Below, piece by piece: positions 8,419 to 16,362 of a stretch of DNA of 64,000 bases. Numbering within the stretch: position 1 is the first letter of the stretch; every line of letters begins with the position of its first letter. Under the pieces are notes generated by a model. The model saw only the letters and a list, made by a program, of their open reading frames with translations. It did not search any database and was not told the DNA's origin. The stretch comes from Pseudomonadota bacterium (GTDB lineage: Bacteria; Pseudomonadota; Gammaproteobacteria; Burkholderiales; Burkholderiaceae_B), in NCBI GenBank assembly GCA_023423975.1, contig JAFAEO010000026.1, positions 124,001 to 188,000 on the forward strand, in the 5' to 3' direction. The position numbers and the translations under genes are program-made.

Positions 8419-9615
8419 TTAATATTTCAACTGGAATTGTCGCAACTGGTCCATGTCAGGTGTGATACCAATACCATGCTCATCGGAAAGTGTTACCCGG
8501 CCTTCATCCGGCGTCAGATACGGCCCGGCAATAAGATCCCGCAGCGGGTTCGGGTTGGAGTCTACTTCGACATAACCCGGTCCGCCAACAGTGGCTTTCA
8601 GGTGCATGGACGCAACCAGGCCGATGCCGCCGCCCAGCCAGTGTGGACAGAACAGGCGCTGCTGGGCAACGGCATAATGACCAACCGGCACGCAGCCACT
8701 GAAGCCGCCCCATTTGCCCAGATCGGGCTGGATCACGCCGAACGCGCCTGAATCAATGGTGTCGCGGAAATTGGCCTCGCCCCGGATATTCTCGCCGCCG
8801 GCAAGCGTAATGTCGCTGACTGCATCCAGTTGCCGCCAGGCATCCAGCGAAGTGTCTGCAGTCATTGGCTCTTCCAGCCACTCGGGAGCAAAAGGTGCAA
8901 GAAGCCTGGCCATGTGCTGCGCTTCATCCGCCGACCAGGCCTGGTTCGCATCTACCATCAAAGGCGTGTCCGGTCCCAGCAGCTCGCGCAGGCTGCGCAG
9001 GTTGCCGATATCGCGGTCGCGGCCGAACCCCACTTTCAGCTTGAAGGCGCGATAGCCTTCCTGCTGCTTGGCCACGGCCAGTTTTTCAGGGTTGCCGGGG
9101 CTGATGCCGGAAGCGTAAACGGCAATGTTTGGTGTGCCGCCCAGCAACTGCCACAGCGGTTTGCCCGCCTGCCTTGCCGCCAGGTCCCACAGCGCAATGT
9201 CCGCGCCGGCGATGGCCTGCGCCAGCGTGCCTGGTTCGCCGCTTTGTATCCCCAGCACATGCAGGCGCTGGTGCAGGGCTTCAAATGCCTGTCTGGGGTT
9301 GTCCCAGGTGCGTTCGAGCAATATCGGCGCAATGCACGATTGCAGGATGCGGGCGCGGTGTTCGGCACCAACGCTGGGGAAATTGCACCATATTTCGCCC
9401 CAGCCGACTAGTCCCTCGTGGCTTTGCACTCGAACCAGCACAGCTGGCCGGTCGTACATGATCCCAAAAGAGGTCTGCACCGGCTCGCTCACAGGCGCGC
9501 GAAAAACCAGCGCCTCTACGTGCGCCAGCTTGATCGGCTGCAATGGCGGCAGACTAGCATTGTTGCTGTTGCCCCGCGGGCTGTTACCAGCGCTTTGGCT
9601 ATCGGTGTCCTGCAT
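8419..9615 (-). CDS. Mandelate racemase/muconate lactonizing enzyme family protein (enolase superfamily)
   Basis: A 398-residue enolase-superfamily enzyme that abstracts a proton alpha to a carboxylate, using a divalent metal. The catalytic scaffold is visible: FKLKVGFGRDRD (KxK), metal ligands in MVDANQAWS, LEEPM and AGGENI, then IQPDLGKWGG and CPHWLGGGIG, whose His fits the mandelate-racemase group. The N-terminal capping domain covers about residues 30-150. AAAGGA precedes ATG 9615. It is the last gene of a minus-strand operon (regulator, permease, ATPase, binding protein, GMC oxidoreductase, this), so it likely dehydrates, racemises or cycloisomerises an acid formed from the imported compound. 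The reaction cannot be assigned by eye. Confidence 0.9.
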   Translation of the reverse strand: MQDTDSQSAGNSPRGNSNNASLPPLQPIKLAHVEALVFRAPVSEPVQTSFGIMYDRPAVLVRVQSHEGLVGWGEIWCNFPSVGAEHRARILQSCIAPILLERTWDNPRQAFEALHQRLHVLGIQSGEPGTLAQAIAGADIALWDLAARQAGKPLWQLLGGTPNIAVYASGISPGNPEKLAVAKQQEGYRAFKLKVGFGRDRDIGNLRSLRELLGPDTPLMVDANQAWSADEAQHMARLLAPFAPEWLEEPMTADTSLDAWRQLDAVSDITLAGGENIRGEANFRDTIDSGAFGVIQPDLGKWGGFSGCVPVGHYAVAQQRLFCPHWLGGGIGLVASMHLKATVGGPGYVEVDSNPNPLRDLIAGPYLTPDEGRVTLSDEHGIGITPDMDQLRQFQLKY

Positions 9616-9651
9616 GATTATCCTTTATTGCGATTGATTTTTTCGGGCGCG

Positions 9652-11286
9652 CTAGCCTTTTGCATTCAGGATCAGATCGGCGCCTTTTTCGCCAATCATG
9701 ATCGAGGCAGCGTTGGTATTGGCGGAGATCATGTCGGGCATAACAGATGCATCAATAACGCGCAGATGCTGCACACCCTGGACTTTGAGCATGGGGTCAA
9801 CCACTGCACATGGGTCCGAGCCCATGCGGCATGTGCCAACGGCATGAAACACCGTGCCGCCGCCTTCGCGTGCAAATGCAATCATGCCTTCGCGCGATTG
9901 GCGCTCGCTGCCGGGCAGCACTTCGGTGTCGATCAGGTCGCGAAAGGCCGGCTGGTTATAAATGTCTCGCAGCATTTGCAGCCCTGCGGCCAGCGTTTGG
10001 CGATCAATCTCTTCGCTCAGATAACGGGTTTCGATAGCAGGCGGGGCCAATGGATCGGCGCTGCGGATCTGCAGTCGGCCTCGTGATGCCGGCCGGCACT
10101 GCGAGGCCGAGGCGGTAAAGCCGGGGTAGGAATGCAACGGGGTGCCGGGTTTGTCTACCGATAAGGGCATCACATTAAATTGCATATCTGATCGGGCGTC
10201 GGTCGCGTATTCTGTTTTTGCGAATCCGCCGACCTGCCCCGCACCCACGGTAAGCGGGCCGGCATTTCTGAATGCCCATTGCAAACCCATGGCCGCCAGT
10301 TTCAGCGGATTGCGAACGTCATTATTGAGCGACATTTTCTTTTTCAGACGAACAATGGTGCGCGCCTGGTAGTGGTCTTTCAGGTTTTCCCCCACTTCGG
10401 GCGCATCAAAGACCACTGGAATGCCGTACTTCTCCAGCAACGCTTTCGGCCCCACGCCCGACAACTGCAATATTTGCGGAGACTGCACGGCGCCGGCCGA
10501 TAAAATCACTTCGGCATCGGCCTGTGCCTGATAGACCGCGCCATTTTGCAGCCATTGCACACCGGCGGCCGTTGTACCGTTGAACACAATACGGGTCAGA
10601 TGCGCTTCGGTCAGCACGGTAAGGTTGGCACGGGCTTGAACAGGTCGCAGAAACGCGGTTGCCGCGCTGGAGCGCCAGCCGTTTTTCATGCTCAACTGAT
10701 AGGCGCCCACGCCGAATTCGGTAGCGCCATTGAAGTCGGGGTTGAAGGGTAGCCCGAACTCCTGCCCCGCAGCCAGCCACGCCTGACAATAAGGATGGTC
10801 ATTTTTCAGATCGGATACGCCCAATTCGCCATGACCACCGTGATATTGGCTTTCACCATGTTCATAGCCCTCGGAGCGTTTGAAGAAGGGCAACACTGAC
10901 TGATAATCCCAGCCCGTGGCGCCCTTGGCGGCCCAGTCGTCATAGTCCTGATGCTGGCCTCGAATATACAGCAGGCCGTTGATAGAGCTGGATCCGCCCA
11001 GCACCCGGCCGCGCGGCCAGATGATGTTTCTGCCCGCCGTGCCTTCACACGGCTCGGTATCGAACAGGCGGGAAAAACGGGTATCGTAAATGGTTTTGAA
11101 ATAGCCGACCGGCAGGTGCAGCCAGAAATTTTTGTTTGGCTTACCCGCTTCGAGCAACAGCACGCGAACGGCCGGGTTGGCCGACAGACGATTGGCCAGG
11201 ACGCAGCCGGCCGAACCGGCGCCCACGATAATATAATCGTAAGCGCCAGAATGCTGTATCGACCGTTGTTCACTCATTTGGTTCAT
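9652..11286 (-). CDS. GMC family FAD-dependent oxidoreductase (choline dehydrogenase-like)
   Basis: A 544-residue GMC flavoprotein that oxidises an alcohol to an aldehyde or ketone. The FAD-binding YDYIIVGAGSAGCVLANRLS is at residues 17-36, GMC signature 1 in the PRGRVLGGSSSINGLLYIRG region near 90-110, signature 2 around GAVQSPQILQLSGVGP, and the C-terminus carries the catalytic HAVGTCRMG and SANTNAASIMIGEKGADLI (His/Asn pair). The start codon overlaps the stop of the binding-protein gene by ATGA, so they are co-translated. BetA, alkanol and polyethylene-glycol dehydrogenases are relatives; choline is unlikely because no betaine aldehyde dehydrogenase or BetI is beside it. Confidence 0.92.
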   Translation of the reverse strand: MNQMSEQRSIQHSGAYDYIIVGAGSAGCVLANRLSANPAVRVLLLEAGKPNKNFWLHLPVGYFKTIYDTRFSRLFDTEPCEGTAGRNIIWPRGRVLGGSSSINGLLYIRGQHQDYDDWAAKGATGWDYQSVLPFFKRSEGYEHGESQYHGGHGELGVSDLKNDHPYCQAWLAAGQEFGLPFNPDFNGATEFGVGAYQLSMKNGWRSSAATAFLRPVQARANLTVLTEAHLTRIVFNGTTAAGVQWLQNGAVYQAQADAEVILSAGAVQSPQILQLSGVGPKALLEKYGIPVVFDAPEVGENLKDHYQARTIVRLKKKMSLNNDVRNPLKLAAMGLQWAFRNAGPLTVGAGQVGGFAKTEYATDARSDMQFNVMPLSVDKPGTPLHSYPGFTASASQCRPASRGRLQIRSADPLAPPAIETRYLSEEIDRQTLAAGLQMLRDIYNQPAFRDLIDTEVLPGSERQSREGMIAFAREGGGTVFHAVGTCRMGSDPCAVVDPMLKVQGVQHLRVIDASVMPDMISANTNAASIMIGEKGADLILNAKG

Positions 11287-12281
11287 GCTTTGATCACGTT
11301 CAGATAAAGTTTGGGATCAAAATATTGGGCCGCCGGTGTGGCGTTCGGAATGCTGGCAAAATCAATAAAGAAATCGCTAACGCGCTGCAGCCATTTGGTG
11401 ACGGAACCGTCGGCATACAGCTTGGCCCATTCCGCAGATGTGAACATTTTCTGGGCCGCATACTGCTCCTTGATATCTGCCAGCGGGACCTGGGGATAAT
11501 GTTTTGCTTGAATTGCCTCAAGTGCCTTGTCGGTATTGGCAATCAGATAGTCATTGGCCTGGGCCCAGCCGCGGATAATTTTTTCCAGCACGTCCTTGTT
11601 CTTGTCGTAATAATCATTGCGTGCTGCCCAGCCGCCCATGATGGCCGCTTCGGGGTAAAACTTGGAGGCATCCACCAGCATTTTTGCGCCGGGCACTTTG
11701 TTGCGGATGGGAATGTTAAACGGCACCCACAAGGCAATGGCAGGTACCGCTTTGGAAATGAACGCAGTCACTGCATCCTGCATGCGCTGGTTGATGATTT
11801 TCACATCCTTCTTGGGGTCCAGTCCGTTTTTGCGCAAGGCATTGTCCAGGAATACATGGGCGGTGGTGCCTGTGGTGGTGGATATCTGCTTGCCTTTCAG
11901 ATCAGCTATAGAGTTGACCCCCATATCGGGGTGCACCCATAACTGCGCTGTGGCAAACTCCACGTCGTTCATCAAAAATACTTTGCCTTGTCCGCGAGCA
12001 GGGAAGTTGGACATGACGGCGCCGGTGCTCAGTACGTCAATACTGCCGCCGCTCATGGCCTGAAACAGTTCCAGGCCGGTCTGAAATTGAATGAATTCCA
12101 ACTGCAGCCCGTTTTTTTTCCAGATGCCCATGTCCTCGGCCAGCCAGATCTGGCCATCAACGGCCAAAGTATGAAGATAGCCCACTTTGACTTTGGTGCT
12201 GCTCTGGGCGAAAACGGGTGAGGCATGTAACCCAACGGCTGCCGTACTGGCCGCCATCTTGATAAAAGTTCTACGTTTCAT
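11283..12281 (-). CDS. ABC transporter substrate-binding protein, NitT/TauT (SsuA/THI5-like) type
   Basis: A 332-residue periplasmic binding protein. The N-terminus MKRRTFIKMAASTAAVGLHASPVFA is an export signal; the KRRTFIKMA stretch resembles a Tat signal. It is followed by VKVGYLHTLAVDGQIWLAEDMGIWKKNGLQLEF, the usual opening of SsuA/TauA/THI5-like proteins, then TTTGTTAHVFLDNALRKNGLD. ATG 12281 is preferred because AAAGGAG precedes it, whereas the longer frame to 12362 adds 27 unconserved residues. Its ATPase and permease genes lie upstream in the same operon. Ligands in this family include sulfonates, taurine, nitrate, pyrimidine precursors and aromatic acids; the actual ligand is unknown. 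Confidence 0.9.
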   Translation of the reverse strand: MKRRTFIKMAASTAAVGLHASPVFAQSSTKVKVGYLHTLAVDGQIWLAEDMGIWKKNGLQLEFIQFQTGLELFQAMSGGSIDVLSTGAVMSNFPARGQGKVFLMNDVEFATAQLWVHPDMGVNSIADLKGKQISTTTGTTAHVFLDNALRKNGLDPKKDVKIINQRMQDAVTAFISKAVPAIALWVPFNIPIRNKVPGAKMLVDASKFYPEAAIMGGWAARNDYYDKNKDVLEKIIRGWAQANDYLIANTDKALEAIQAKHYPQVPLADIKEQYAAQKMFTSAEWAKLYADGSVTKWLQRVSDFFIDFASIPNATPAAQYFDPKLYLNVIKA

Positions 12282-12318
12282 AGCAACGATCTCCTTTGGT
12301 ATTTGACAGCCAGTGCGT

Positions 12319-13137
12319 CTAGGCGACGCGTTTTTCCTTTGCCAGTGCTTCCTGTGCAGCATATTCCTGCATCACGCTGTTGTGAATCCGGGCGCGCAAC
12401 GCATTAAATTCAGGGGTTTCCTGCAGCGATCGATTACGGGGATACGCAAAGGGGATATCGATCACCTCACGAATGCGCGACGGACGTGCGGAAATAATCA
12501 GCACCTTATTGGACAGATAGACGGCTTCTTCGACCGAGTGTGTAATCAGCATCACCGTTTTGCCTTCCGCGTACAGCACATCCAGCAGCAGATCATGCAT
12601 TGCGCTGCGGGTCTGCGCATCCAGCGCCCCAAACGGTTCATCCATCAGGACAAATTCGGGACGTACCGCGTAGGTCCGGGCGAGCGCCAGGCGCTGCTTC
12701 ATGCCACCCGACAGTGTTTTCGGAAAGGCCTTGCGAAAATCGGCCAGCCCCATCAGGTTCAGATAACGCTCCACAATCTCTTTCTTGTCTGCGGCATTCA
12801 GGTTTTTGCTCACTTTCAGGTTTAATCCGAATGCAATATTTTGCTCGACCGTGAGCCAGGGAAAGACGCCATACTCCTGGAACATGACGCCCCGATCCGG
12901 GCCTGGCTGCTCAATCGGTTTGCCATCGAGCATGACCGCGCCGCTGGTTGGTTTGACAAAGCCTGCGGCCATGTTCATGAGGGTGGTTTTGCCACAGCCG
13001 GATGGTCCCACAAGTGAAATAAAGTCGCCCTGGTTGACGCTAAAGGACATATCCCGGACAACTTCCAGTACACCACCCGGTGTATCAAACTGCATGGACA
13101 CATTATCAAAAACAATCCGTTCTTTATTTGTCTGCAT
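12319..13137 (-). CDS. ABC transporter ATP-binding protein (SsuB/TauB-like)
   Basis: A 272-residue ATPase energising the importer encoded on both sides of it. Walker A GPSGCGKTTLM, Q-loop FQEYGVFPWLTV, signature LSGGMKQRLALAR, Walker B FVLMDEPFGALD and H-loop LITHSVEEA are all intact. The start is taken at 13137 (MQTNKERIVFDNVSM), which begins at the conserved domain and follows the permease stop by two bases; the longer frame to 13230 would overlap the permease gene extensively. The substrate is inferred only from the family: an anionic small organic molecule. Confidence 0.93.
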   Translation of the reverse strand: MQTNKERIVFDNVSMQFDTPGGVLEVVRDMSFSVNQGDFISLVGPSGCGKTTLMNMAAGFVKPTSGAVMLDGKPIEQPGPDRGVMFQEYGVFPWLTVEQNIAFGLNLKVSKNLNAADKKEIVERYLNLMGLADFRKAFPKTLSGGMKQRLALARTYAVRPEFVLMDEPFGALDAQTRSAMHDLLLDVLYAEGKTVMLITHSVEEAVYLSNKVLIISARPSRIREVIDIPFAYPRNRSLQETPEFNALRARIHNSVMQEYAAQEALAKEKRVA

Positions 13138-13139
13138 CT

Positions 13140-13925
13140 CTATTCCCCGGCCCTGTCCTGCCAACTGATCAATCGGTTCGATAATTTGCGAATGGCCACA
13201 TCCATCAATAGGGCAATGGCGCCAATACAAATAATCCCTACGTAAATGGCGCGAAGATCAAAGAATGCCGAGGCGTTCTGTATCATCGCGCCCAGGCCTT
13301 CCTGGGCCGCCACCAGTTCAGCCGCGACCAGGGTTGCCCATGCCACGCCCAGCGCGACCCTGAGCGCAGTCAGCATGTGGGGCACGGTCATGGGCACCAT
13401 GACTTTGAGGAAGATTTCCATATCGGTGGCGCCCAGGGTCTTGGCCACGCGTATATACACAGGGCTGATCTGATTCATGCCTTCGTACATCACAATGACA
13501 GCGGCAAAAAAGGAGGCATAGAAAAGAATTGCAATTTTGGCCATTTCGCCAATGCCGAAATACACAATCACAAGTGGAATAAGCGCGATAGGTGGCAGGG
13601 CGCGAAAGAAATTGACCAGCGGGTCGACAAAACGCCGTATGGGTTTGTACCAGCCGATCAGAAAGCCGATGGGCACGGCCAGCAACATACCCAGCAGCAA
13701 TCCGCCCACTACGCGCTGGATGGACATGGCCATATTCACCAGCAGACCTCCCTGGGTCAGGTGTGTCCAGAAAGTCTGTAGCACTTCCAGTGGCGAAGGC
13801 AGCAATGCCGGACTGATCCAGCCTGAAGCGTGCACCAGCATCCAGACTGCGATCAGGCAGATAAAGGGAAAAAAGGACCAGGCCAGATTGCCCGATCGGT
13901 TGCTGCTTCTTGTGGCTTTTGCCAT
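13140..13925 (-). CDS. ABC transporter permease (SsuC/TauC-like)
   Basis: A 261-residue inner-membrane permease with about six hydrophobic helices. The EAA-type cytoplasmic loop is seen around VYIRVAKTLGATDMEIFLKVMVPMTVPHMLTALRVALG, which contacts the ATPase. ATG 13925 (MAKATRSS) is preferred because GGAGACAAGG lies directly upstream; an in-frame ATG at 13937 has no such site. It starts 42 bp after the end of the GntR/UTRA gene on the same strand, so regulator and transporter are probably one transcript. Confidence 0.92.
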   Translation of the reverse strand: MAKATRSSNRSGNLAWSFFPFICLIAVWMLVHASGWISPALLPSPLEVLQTFWTHLTQGGLLVNMAMSIQRVVGGLLLGMLLAVPIGFLIGWYKPIRRFVDPLVNFFRALPPIALIPLVIVYFGIGEMAKIAILFYASFFAAVIVMYEGMNQISPVYIRVAKTLGATDMEIFLKVMVPMTVPHMLTALRVALGVAWATLVAAELVAAQEGLGAMIQNASAFFDLRAIYVGIICIGAIALLMDVAIRKLSNRLISWQDRAGE

Positions 13926-13967
13926 CCTTGTCTCCATATGTTTTTTTAGGTGCAGCGTCCAGTGACC

Positions 13968-14726
13968 TCAATACTGGTGATGGGCGATATCGTTTTGCAG
14001 CAGATCGGTGTCAATCTGAATCAGCTGCGCAGGATATTGAATATGCGCGTAATACAGGATTTTGTCCGAGGGATCCTTGAAGACACGGCAGACATCGGCA
14101 ATCGGATCGCCTACGCCAATGTTCAAATGCGACGCCGTCTCCTTATCCGATACGGTGATACGCATGATCTGCCGGGCCTGATTAATGCGGATGTCTGGCC
14201 GTTTGGCCAGCTGCGGTACTACCGGCGCAGTGCGAAAGCCTTCCGGGTCGCTGTCGAAAATCGTCTTGTCCAGATAGATATCGATCAGGCAATAAGGCGT
14301 GTTTTCACGGTAATGCACCCGGCGCAATCGCTGATAGGGCGCACTGTTGCCATCAAAGCCGAAGGCCGGATCTGGCGCCCGCTCGCCCGGTTCTATGGGC
14401 AACATGCGAATTTTCAGTGTCGATACAGCCTGCACCAGTTCATCAAAACTGTTGGCCAGCCTGAACCAGCGCTGTTCGGACAGGTCCTTGGCAACAAATG
14501 TGCCCACTCCACGCGTGCGCCGGATAATCCCGTTATCCTCCAGCAGGTTCAGCGCAGCGCGCAAGGTGATTCGCGATACCTCGAATTGCTCCACCAGATT
14601 GTCCAGGGTAGGAATCTGCTCCCCGAAGCGCCATTGCTGGCTTTCGATCTTCTGGCGCATGAGCTTGGCCACCTGCAGATACAGCGGCATGCGGCTTTCA
14701 TTACGAGGTTTTATTTCATTGTGCAT
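13968..14726 (-). CDS. GntR family transcriptional regulator with UTRA ligand domain (HutC subfamily)
   Basis: A 252-residue regulator. The winged helix at about residues 10-80 reads PLYLQVAKLMRQKIESQQWRFGEQIPTLDNLVEQFEVSRITLRAALNLLEDNGII, and a UTRA ligand-binding domain follows (about 95-245) with YRENTPYCLIDIYLDKTIFD. It is the first gene of the minus-strand ABC/GMC/enolase operon and is probably its ligand-responsive repressor. The 150-base spacer to dmeR upstream is AT-rich and contains ATATCATCATAT near its start codon, but no convincing dyad was found. Confidence 0.9.
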   Translation of the reverse strand: MHNEIKPRNESRMPLYLQVAKLMRQKIESQQWRFGEQIPTLDNLVEQFEVSRITLRAALNLLEDNGIIRRTRGVGTFVAKDLSEQRWFRLANSFDELVQAVSTLKIRMLPIEPGERAPDPAFGFDGNSAPYQRLRRVHYRENTPYCLIDIYLDKTIFDSDPEGFRTAPVVPQLAKRPDIRINQARQIMRITVSDKETASHLNIGVGDPIADVCRVFKDPSDKILYYAHIQYPAQLIQIDTDLLQNDIAHHQY

Positions 14727-14860
14727 ATCATCATATTAATAAGCACAATTGAAATAAACAAGTAGGGGTTAGCCCGGACAGGTGGGACCCGGGAATATAC
14801 ACGCTATCCCTGTTGTTGATTGCGCAAACCGGTCCGCTGAATTATGATTACGATATATAG

Positions 14861-14879
14861 CATAGGGGGGTAGGGTATG
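14861..14879. promoter_or_regulatory. RcnR/CsoR-type metal-sensor operator over the dmeR start
   Basis: CATAGGGGGGTAGGGTATG has an uninterrupted six-G tract (14865-14870) flanked by CATA and TATG half-sites, the form known for RcnR and FrmR operators. It ends on the dmeR start codon and covers the ribosome-binding site, so the metal-free sensor would block both transcription and start-site access. Confidence 0.65.
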
Positions 14880-15152
14880 TCGCACTTACATGACGATAAT
14901 GATGAATTGCTCAAGCGGGTTCGCAGAATTGCCGGACAGGTCCAGGCCATTGAGCGCGCGCTGCAGGCCAAGGCCGATTGTGGCAAGACGCTGCATCTTG
15001 TGGCGGCAACGCGCGGCGCCTTGAACGGATTGCTTGAACAGATTATTGAAGCGCATGCGCAATTTCATGTCGCTGATCCGGGGCTGAGCAACGAGCAGCG
15101 CCAGGCGGGCGTGAACGAATTGCTCAAGGCGATTCGCCAGTATTCGAAATAA
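14877..15152 (+). CDS. dmeR: Metal-sensing repressor of the CsoR/RcnR family (DmeR-like)
   Basis: A 91-residue all-helical DNA-binding metal sensor. The four RcnR nickel/cobalt ligands are conserved in position: His3, Cys35, His60 and His64. The core reads RVRRIAGQVQAIERAL and ATRGALNGLLEQIIEAH. The ligand set separates it from copper-sensing CsoR (Cys-His-Cys) and formaldehyde-sensing FrmR. It lies directly upstream of a cation diffusion facilitator with a His-rich loop, as dmeR does before dmeF. It likely represses both genes until Co(II) or Ni(II) binds. A G-tract operator overlaps its own start. Confidence 0.9.
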   Translation: MSHLHDDNDELLKRVRRIAGQVQAIERALQAKADCGKTLHLVAATRGALNGLLEQIIEAHAQFHVADPGLSNEQRQAGVNELLKAIRQYSK

Positions 15153-15161
15153 TAGGAACAG

Positions 15162-16148
15162 ATGATGTATTCGGAACACAGCCCCCACAGCCATGCATTT
15201 CTGGGCACTTCCCATGATGAAAATGCCAGGCGCACGCTGTGGGTGGTCATCCTGACATTTGTGATGATGGTCGTGGAAATTGCGGCCGGCTATCTGACCG
15301 GCTCCATGGCCTTACTGGCCGATGGCTTTCATATGGCCACGCATGCGGGTGCTCTTGGAATTGCGGCGGGCGCATATGCGTTTGCACGGCGCAATGTAAA
15401 CAACCGGCGTTTCAGCTTCGGAACCGGAAAGGTGGGAGATCTGGCCGGGTTTGCGTCGGCGCTTATCCTTGCCATGGTGGCCCTTGGCATTGCGGTTGAG
15501 TCGGTCGCCAGATTGCTCAATCCGACCAGCGTTGCATTTGGTGAGGCGGCCATTGTTGCGATCGTCGGCTTGTTCGTCAATATTGTGAGTGCGCTCATGC
15601 TGTCGGGCGGCCATCATCATGGACACGCTCATCACAGTCATCACCACCATGGGGCTGCCGGTGACCACGGTCACGATCATGTGCACGGACATGCCCCTGG
15701 CGGCGACAATAATATTCGGGCTGCGTATATCCATGTGCTGGCTGATGCCCTAACCTCGGTTCTGGCCATTGCGGCCCTGCTGGCAGGCCGCTATTTTGGC
15801 TGGGTATGGCTTGATCCGGTCATGGGGGTGATTGGCTCATTGGTGATTGGCAGATGGGCGTACAGCCTGATGAAGGCCAGCGCTGCCGTGCTGCTGGATG
15901 TGACAGACGAACACGTTGCACAGGAAATTCGCGACATTCTGGCGCCGGTGCACGATGTAAACATCACTGATCTGCATGTCTGGCAGGTCGGGCCACAGGC
16001 TCGCGCAGCCATTGTCAGCGTGGCAGGCAGTGGCCTCACGGCCCGGCAAATACGCGAGCAGTTGTGGCCGGTCCATGAAATATCACATTTGACAATTGAA
16101 TGCGAGGCAGCAGCCATGCCGGCCAGTGAACCTTCTGTCTCTGCGTAG
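15162..16148 (+). CDS. dmeF: Cation diffusion facilitator, Co(II)/Ni(II) exporter DmeF
   Basis: A 328-residue inner-membrane cation diffusion facilitator exporting divalent metal in exchange for protons. Six hydrophobic helices are seen. Helix 2 contains the ADGFHMATH metal site (DmeF-like HxxxD variation), and helix 5 contains HVLADALTSVLA. A long His-rich loop lies between helices 4 and 5 at about residues 148-180 (GGHHHGHAHHSHHHHG and HGHDHVHGHA). The cytoplasmic C-terminal domain covers about 235-320. It begins nine bases after dmeR. The Co/Ni assignment rests on the RcnR-like sensor; zinc transport would be the alternative. Confidence 0.9.
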   Translation: MMYSEHSPHSHAFLGTSHDENARRTLWVVILTFVMMVVEIAAGYLTGSMALLADGFHMATHAGALGIAAGAYAFARRNVNNRRFSFGTGKVGDLAGFASALILAMVALGIAVESVARLLNPTSVAFGEAAIVAIVGLFVNIVSALMLSGGHHHGHAHHSHHHHGAAGDHGHDHVHGHAPGGDNNIRAAYIHVLADALTSVLAIAALLAGRYFGWVWLDPVMGVIGSLVIGRWAYSLMKASAAVLLDVTDEHVAQEIRDILAPVHDVNITDLHVWQVGPQARAAIVSVAGSGLTARQIREQLWPVHEISHLTIECEAAAMPASEPSVSA

Positions 16149-16157
16149 GTGGCCCGC

Positions 16158-16179
16158 ACCTGGCGTATGTAAGCCAGGT
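16158..16179 (+). terminator. Hairpin after dmeF
   Basis: ACCTGGC (16158-16164) pairs perfectly with GCCAGGT (16173-16179) around an eight-base loop, ten bases after the dmeF stop codon. No T-run follows, so termination by this hairpin alone is uncertain. Confidence 0.35.
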
Positions 16180-16231
16180 CAGCGGGCGGGCGGTCAAGGC
16201 GTGGCAGAACAGCGCAGGGCCCGCCCGGCGT

Positions 16232-16276
16232 AGCATAAGTGCAGCGATCTCTCGCATCATCCGCCGCACTTATGCT
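16232..16276. repeat. Perfect 11-bp inverted repeat between convergent genes
   Basis: AGCATAAGTGC at 16232-16242 is exactly inverted as GCACTTATGCT at 16266-16276 with a 23-base loop. It sits midway between dmeF and the convergent ModA-like gene. It could end transcription from both sides or be a small protein-binding element; no T-run is present. Confidence 0.4.
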
Positions 16277-16362
16277 GCTGTTAATCTCCGCTTTTGTCAA
16301 TCAACCTTGCGTAGATCACCTGGCCAGCTGACAAAGGGCCCACGAGCGGTGCCGGATGCCGT

